From DATAEU01 sp046735355 (lineage in GTDB: Bacteria > Actinomycetota > UBA4738 > HRBIN12): a stretch of 32,327 bases of DNA. The notes under the pieces are model-generated. The model searched no databases and was not told where the DNA came from. It saw only the letters and a program-made list of their open reading frames with translations. The stretch lies in NCBI GenBank assembly GCA_046735355.1, contig JBKPTC010000062.1:1-32327 (forward strand). The letters are read 5' to 3'. Both the position numbers and the translations under genes were made by a program. Shown in pieces: positions 30,559 to 32,327 of the stretch. Every line of letters starts with the position of its first letter. Position 1 is the stretch's first letter.

Positions 30559-32025
30559 TCAGTCGTGCTCGAACGTGAAGCCGTCGGGAAGCGGCTCCCC
30601 GGGCGCCGGCTCGTGGACGAGCCCGGGCCCCGTGTCGTCGGGCGGTGGAACGTCGAGGCGGCCGGACGCGAGCAGCGACAGCATCTCGACGCCGACCTCG
30701 ACCGGGTCGATGCTCCGGCGGACCGAGCGGAGGAACTCGCCGTCCGGGTCGCGGTCGGCGAGGTCGATCTCGACCGGCTCGGTCTCGTCGCCGTGCCGGT
30801 CGAGGATCACGCGCACCGTCGGCCGCGCGAGCAGCCGCTCGTGGTTCCGGACGACGACGGCGATCTCGCCCTGCGACAGCTGCACGAGCGACCCGACGGG
30901 GAACACGCCGAGGAGCCGCACGAACGTCCGCACGACGCGCGGGTCGTACGATCGGCCGGCGCCCGCCTGCAGGAGGTTGAGCGCCTGACGGCGCTCCTCC
31001 GGCTTGCGGTACGACCGCTTGCTCGTGAGCGCGTCGAAGCTGTCGGCCACGGCGACGAGTCGCGCCGGCAGCGACGGCGAGCGGTGGCCCGCCAGCGACG
31101 GATATCCGGAGCCGTCGAACGCCGCGTGATGCTCGAGCACCACCGAGACCGCGGGATGCAACGGGTCGCGCGTCGTCACGAGGATCAGCCCCGCGCCGTC
31201 GATCGGATGCCGCCGGATCTGGCGCCACTGCTCCTCGTCGAGCGCACCGTCGTGCTGGAGCACCTCCTGGGGCACCTTCACCTTGCCGACGTCGTGCAGC
31301 AGCCCACCGATGCCGAGCGCGATCGCGCGCTCGCGCGGCAGGCCGATCGCGCGCGCGAGGGCGAGCGTCAGGATGCAGACGTTGACCATGTGGTGGTACG
31401 TGTACTCGTCGTACGACTTCACGGTCGTGAGCAGCAGCGCCTGGGCCGGATCGTCCGCGATGAGATCCGCAAGGTGCTCGGTCAGGCGAACCGTCGCGTC
31501 GAGGTCGGCGGGCCGGCCCGCGAGCAGCCGCGCCGCCGTCTGGCGCAACAGCTCGAGCCCGCTCGCGTAGCTCTGCAACAGCTCGTTGAAGCCGCCCTGC
31601 ACGGTGGCCGGCGCGTTCGGACCGGCGCGGTTGATCGAGATCGCGCGGAGCTCGTCCCGAGCGGTCGCGTCGCCGGCGACGATGCGCATCAGCGCGTCCG
31701 TCTCGACCTCGTCGACGCCGTCGAGGAACTCGATCGACTGCACCGCCGCCTCCTCGAGCGAGACGGCCAGCCGCAGGTGCGTGAGCGACTCCCACGCCAG
31801 GAGCATCGGCCCGAGGTAGAAGTTGCGGTCGGAGACGAACAGCACCGCCGGACCGCCCCGCGCCTCGCGCAGGTCGTGGATCGCGTCGCGGAGCTCGCGC
31901 GCCGCTTCCTGCCGCCGCGGATGGCCGGGCGGATACAGCGTGTAGAACTGCCGCGTCGACGACAGCGTCCGCAGCAGGTCGCGCGTCACTCGGATCTCGG
32001 CGTCGGCCGGCGCGCGGACGCTCAC
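30559..32025 (-). CDS. HD-GYP domain protein (probable c-di-GMP phosphodiesterase)
   Basis: 488 residues from GTG 32025. Residues 1-190 are an N-terminal region without recognised motif; the HD-GYP domain spans about 195-370: YTYHHMVNVCILT, LLHDVGK with His244-Asp245, RRHPIDGAG, and HHAAFDGSGYP at 299-309, where the GYP is intact but the usual HHE glutamate is Ala. The C-terminal part resembles a small beta domain (VGSLVQLSQGEIAVVV). It is likely to hydrolyse c-di-GMP or a related dinucleotide. The start overlaps the stop of the upstream gene as GTGA, with GAGG nine bases before it. Confidence 0.88.
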   Translation of the reverse strand: MSVRAPADAEIRVTRDLLRTLSSTRQFYTLYPPGHPRRQEAARELRDAIHDLREARGGPAVLFVSDRNFYLGPMLLAWESLTHLRLAVSLEEAAVQSIEFLDGVDEVETDALMRIVAGDATARDELRAISINRAGPNAPATVQGGFNELLQSYASGLELLRQTAARLLAGRPADLDATVRLTEHLADLIADDPAQALLLTTVKSYDEYTYHHMVNVCILTLALARAIGLPRERAIALGIGGLLHDVGKVKVPQEVLQHDGALDEEQWRQIRRHPIDGAGLILVTTRDPLHPAVSVVLEHHAAFDGSGYPSLAGHRSPSLPARLVAVADSFDALTSKRSYRKPEERRQALNLLQAGAGRSYDPRVVRTFVRLLGVFPVGSLVQLSQGEIAVVVRNHERLLARPTVRVILDRHGDETEPVEIDLADRDPDGEFLRSVRRSIDPVEVGVEMLSLLASGRLDVPPPDDTGPGLVHEPAPGEPLPDGFTFEHD

Positions 32026-32327
32026 GCGACCATCCTCTTCTCCAGGCCTTTGCGACGTTCGCGCAGCAGCCGCTTGGCGTGGCGACGCAGCGCCCACGGC
32101 AGCTTCGGCTTGATCGCCCCGGCCGCCAGGTCCTCGAGCGCCGGTCCGCCGTCGACGCGTCCGGCGAGCACGTCGAGCGCCTCCTGACGCAGCGGTCGCG
32201 ACGGCGACTCGCGCGCGACCGAGGCGAGCGACCCGGCGGACTCGGGCCCGGCGAGCGCGGCGAGCGCCACGAGCGCGAGCCGTCCGACCTCCTCACCCGC
32301 GTGGACGGCGAGGTCGACGAGATACGG
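32022..32327 (-). CDS. HEAT/ARM-like repeat protein, C-terminal part (cut by window end)
   Basis: The last 101 residues of a protein that begins beyond the right edge. Helical Leu/Ala-rich repeats (LVDLAVHAGEEVGRLALVAL, LAGPESAGSLASVA, LRQEALDVLAG) look like HEAT/ARM repeats; the end is strongly basic (RRHAKRLLRERRKGLEKR). Its stop overlaps the HD-GYP start by four bases, so both act probably together, perhaps as scaffold and enzyme. No firm family can be named from this part. Confidence 0.65.
   Translation of the reverse strand, partial: PYLVDLAVHAGEEVGRLALVALAALAGPESAGSLASVARESPSRPLRQEALDVLAGRVDGGPALEDLAAGAIKPKLPWALRRHAKRLLRERRKGLEKRMVA

Noticed and set aside
1..32327. CRISPR arrays, tRNA/rRNA genes, insertion sequences or prophage attachment sites
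   Set aside because: No regularly spaced repeats, cloverleaf sequences, transposase motifs or flanking direct repeats were seen on reading both strands.

Overview
This is a gene-dense, very high-GC window (about 70% G+C by eye) with many GTG starts, one-to-four-base gene overlaps, no rRNA, tRNA, insertion sequence or CRISPR array. GatCAB, an F420/FMN luciferase-like oxidoreductase, MFS pumps, and genes that begin about six bases after a TANNNT -10 element without a Shine-Dalgarno all fit an actinomycete-type genome, probably an uncultured Actinomycetota lineage. This assignment is an inference; a deep-branching Chloroflexota relative is not excluded.

Layout. (1) 1-6260: a PLP decarboxylase truncated by the window edge, a divergent SDR, then a four-gene minus-strand catabolic operon read from a promoter at 6304-6333: HpaE-like semialdehyde dehydrogenase, HpaD-like extradiol dioxygenase, an APC amino-acid permease and a luciferase-like oxidoreductase. 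(2) 6494-10905: a threonine/serine dehydratase on the plus strand, convergent with an M1 aminopeptidase, which follows branched-chain aminotransferase ilvE. (3) 10980-16332: a SAM methyltransferase, two DmdA/GcvT-type aminomethyltransferase paralogs separated by a YqgE gene, and a PYROXD2/phytoene-desaturase-type FAD enzyme, tightly packed on the minus strand. (4) 16380-19101: two tandem MFS exporters preceded by a remarkable leader. (5) 19126-21863: serA and a class V aminotransferase, a serine-synthesis pair. (6) 21864-22404: a lower-GC patch with a frameshifted PEGA-like gene. (7) 22481-25547: a Rieske ferredoxin, its FAD reductase, a 60-residue basic protein and an MFS-like membrane protein. 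(8) 25565-29824: the tRNA amidotransferase genes gatB and, apart from it, gatC-gatA, with an EamA exporter between them on the other strand. (9) 29966-32327: a P-loop kinase, an HD-GYP protein and a HEAT-like protein cut by the window end.

The most interesting element is the 130-base leader of the MFS pair (18897-19029). Its first bases can pair over 14 contiguous positions with the start codon and part of the ribosome-binding site of the first exporter. Inside lie a 15-codon upstream ORF, a nested 9-bp stem, two further hairpins and a competing pairing over the stop codon of the upstream ORF. A CRP-like palindrome sits about 64 bases upstream of the predicted transcription start. I read this as a candidate undescribed leader-peptide or ligand-sensing RNA controlling drug or metabolite efflux.

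A second theme is amine, amino-acid and methyl-group metabolism: aromatic decarboxylase plus ring cleavage, GcvT-type demethylases beside an FAD dehydrogenase, and serine, threonine and branched-chain enzymes. Functional assignments come from recognisable motifs only; no database search was possible.
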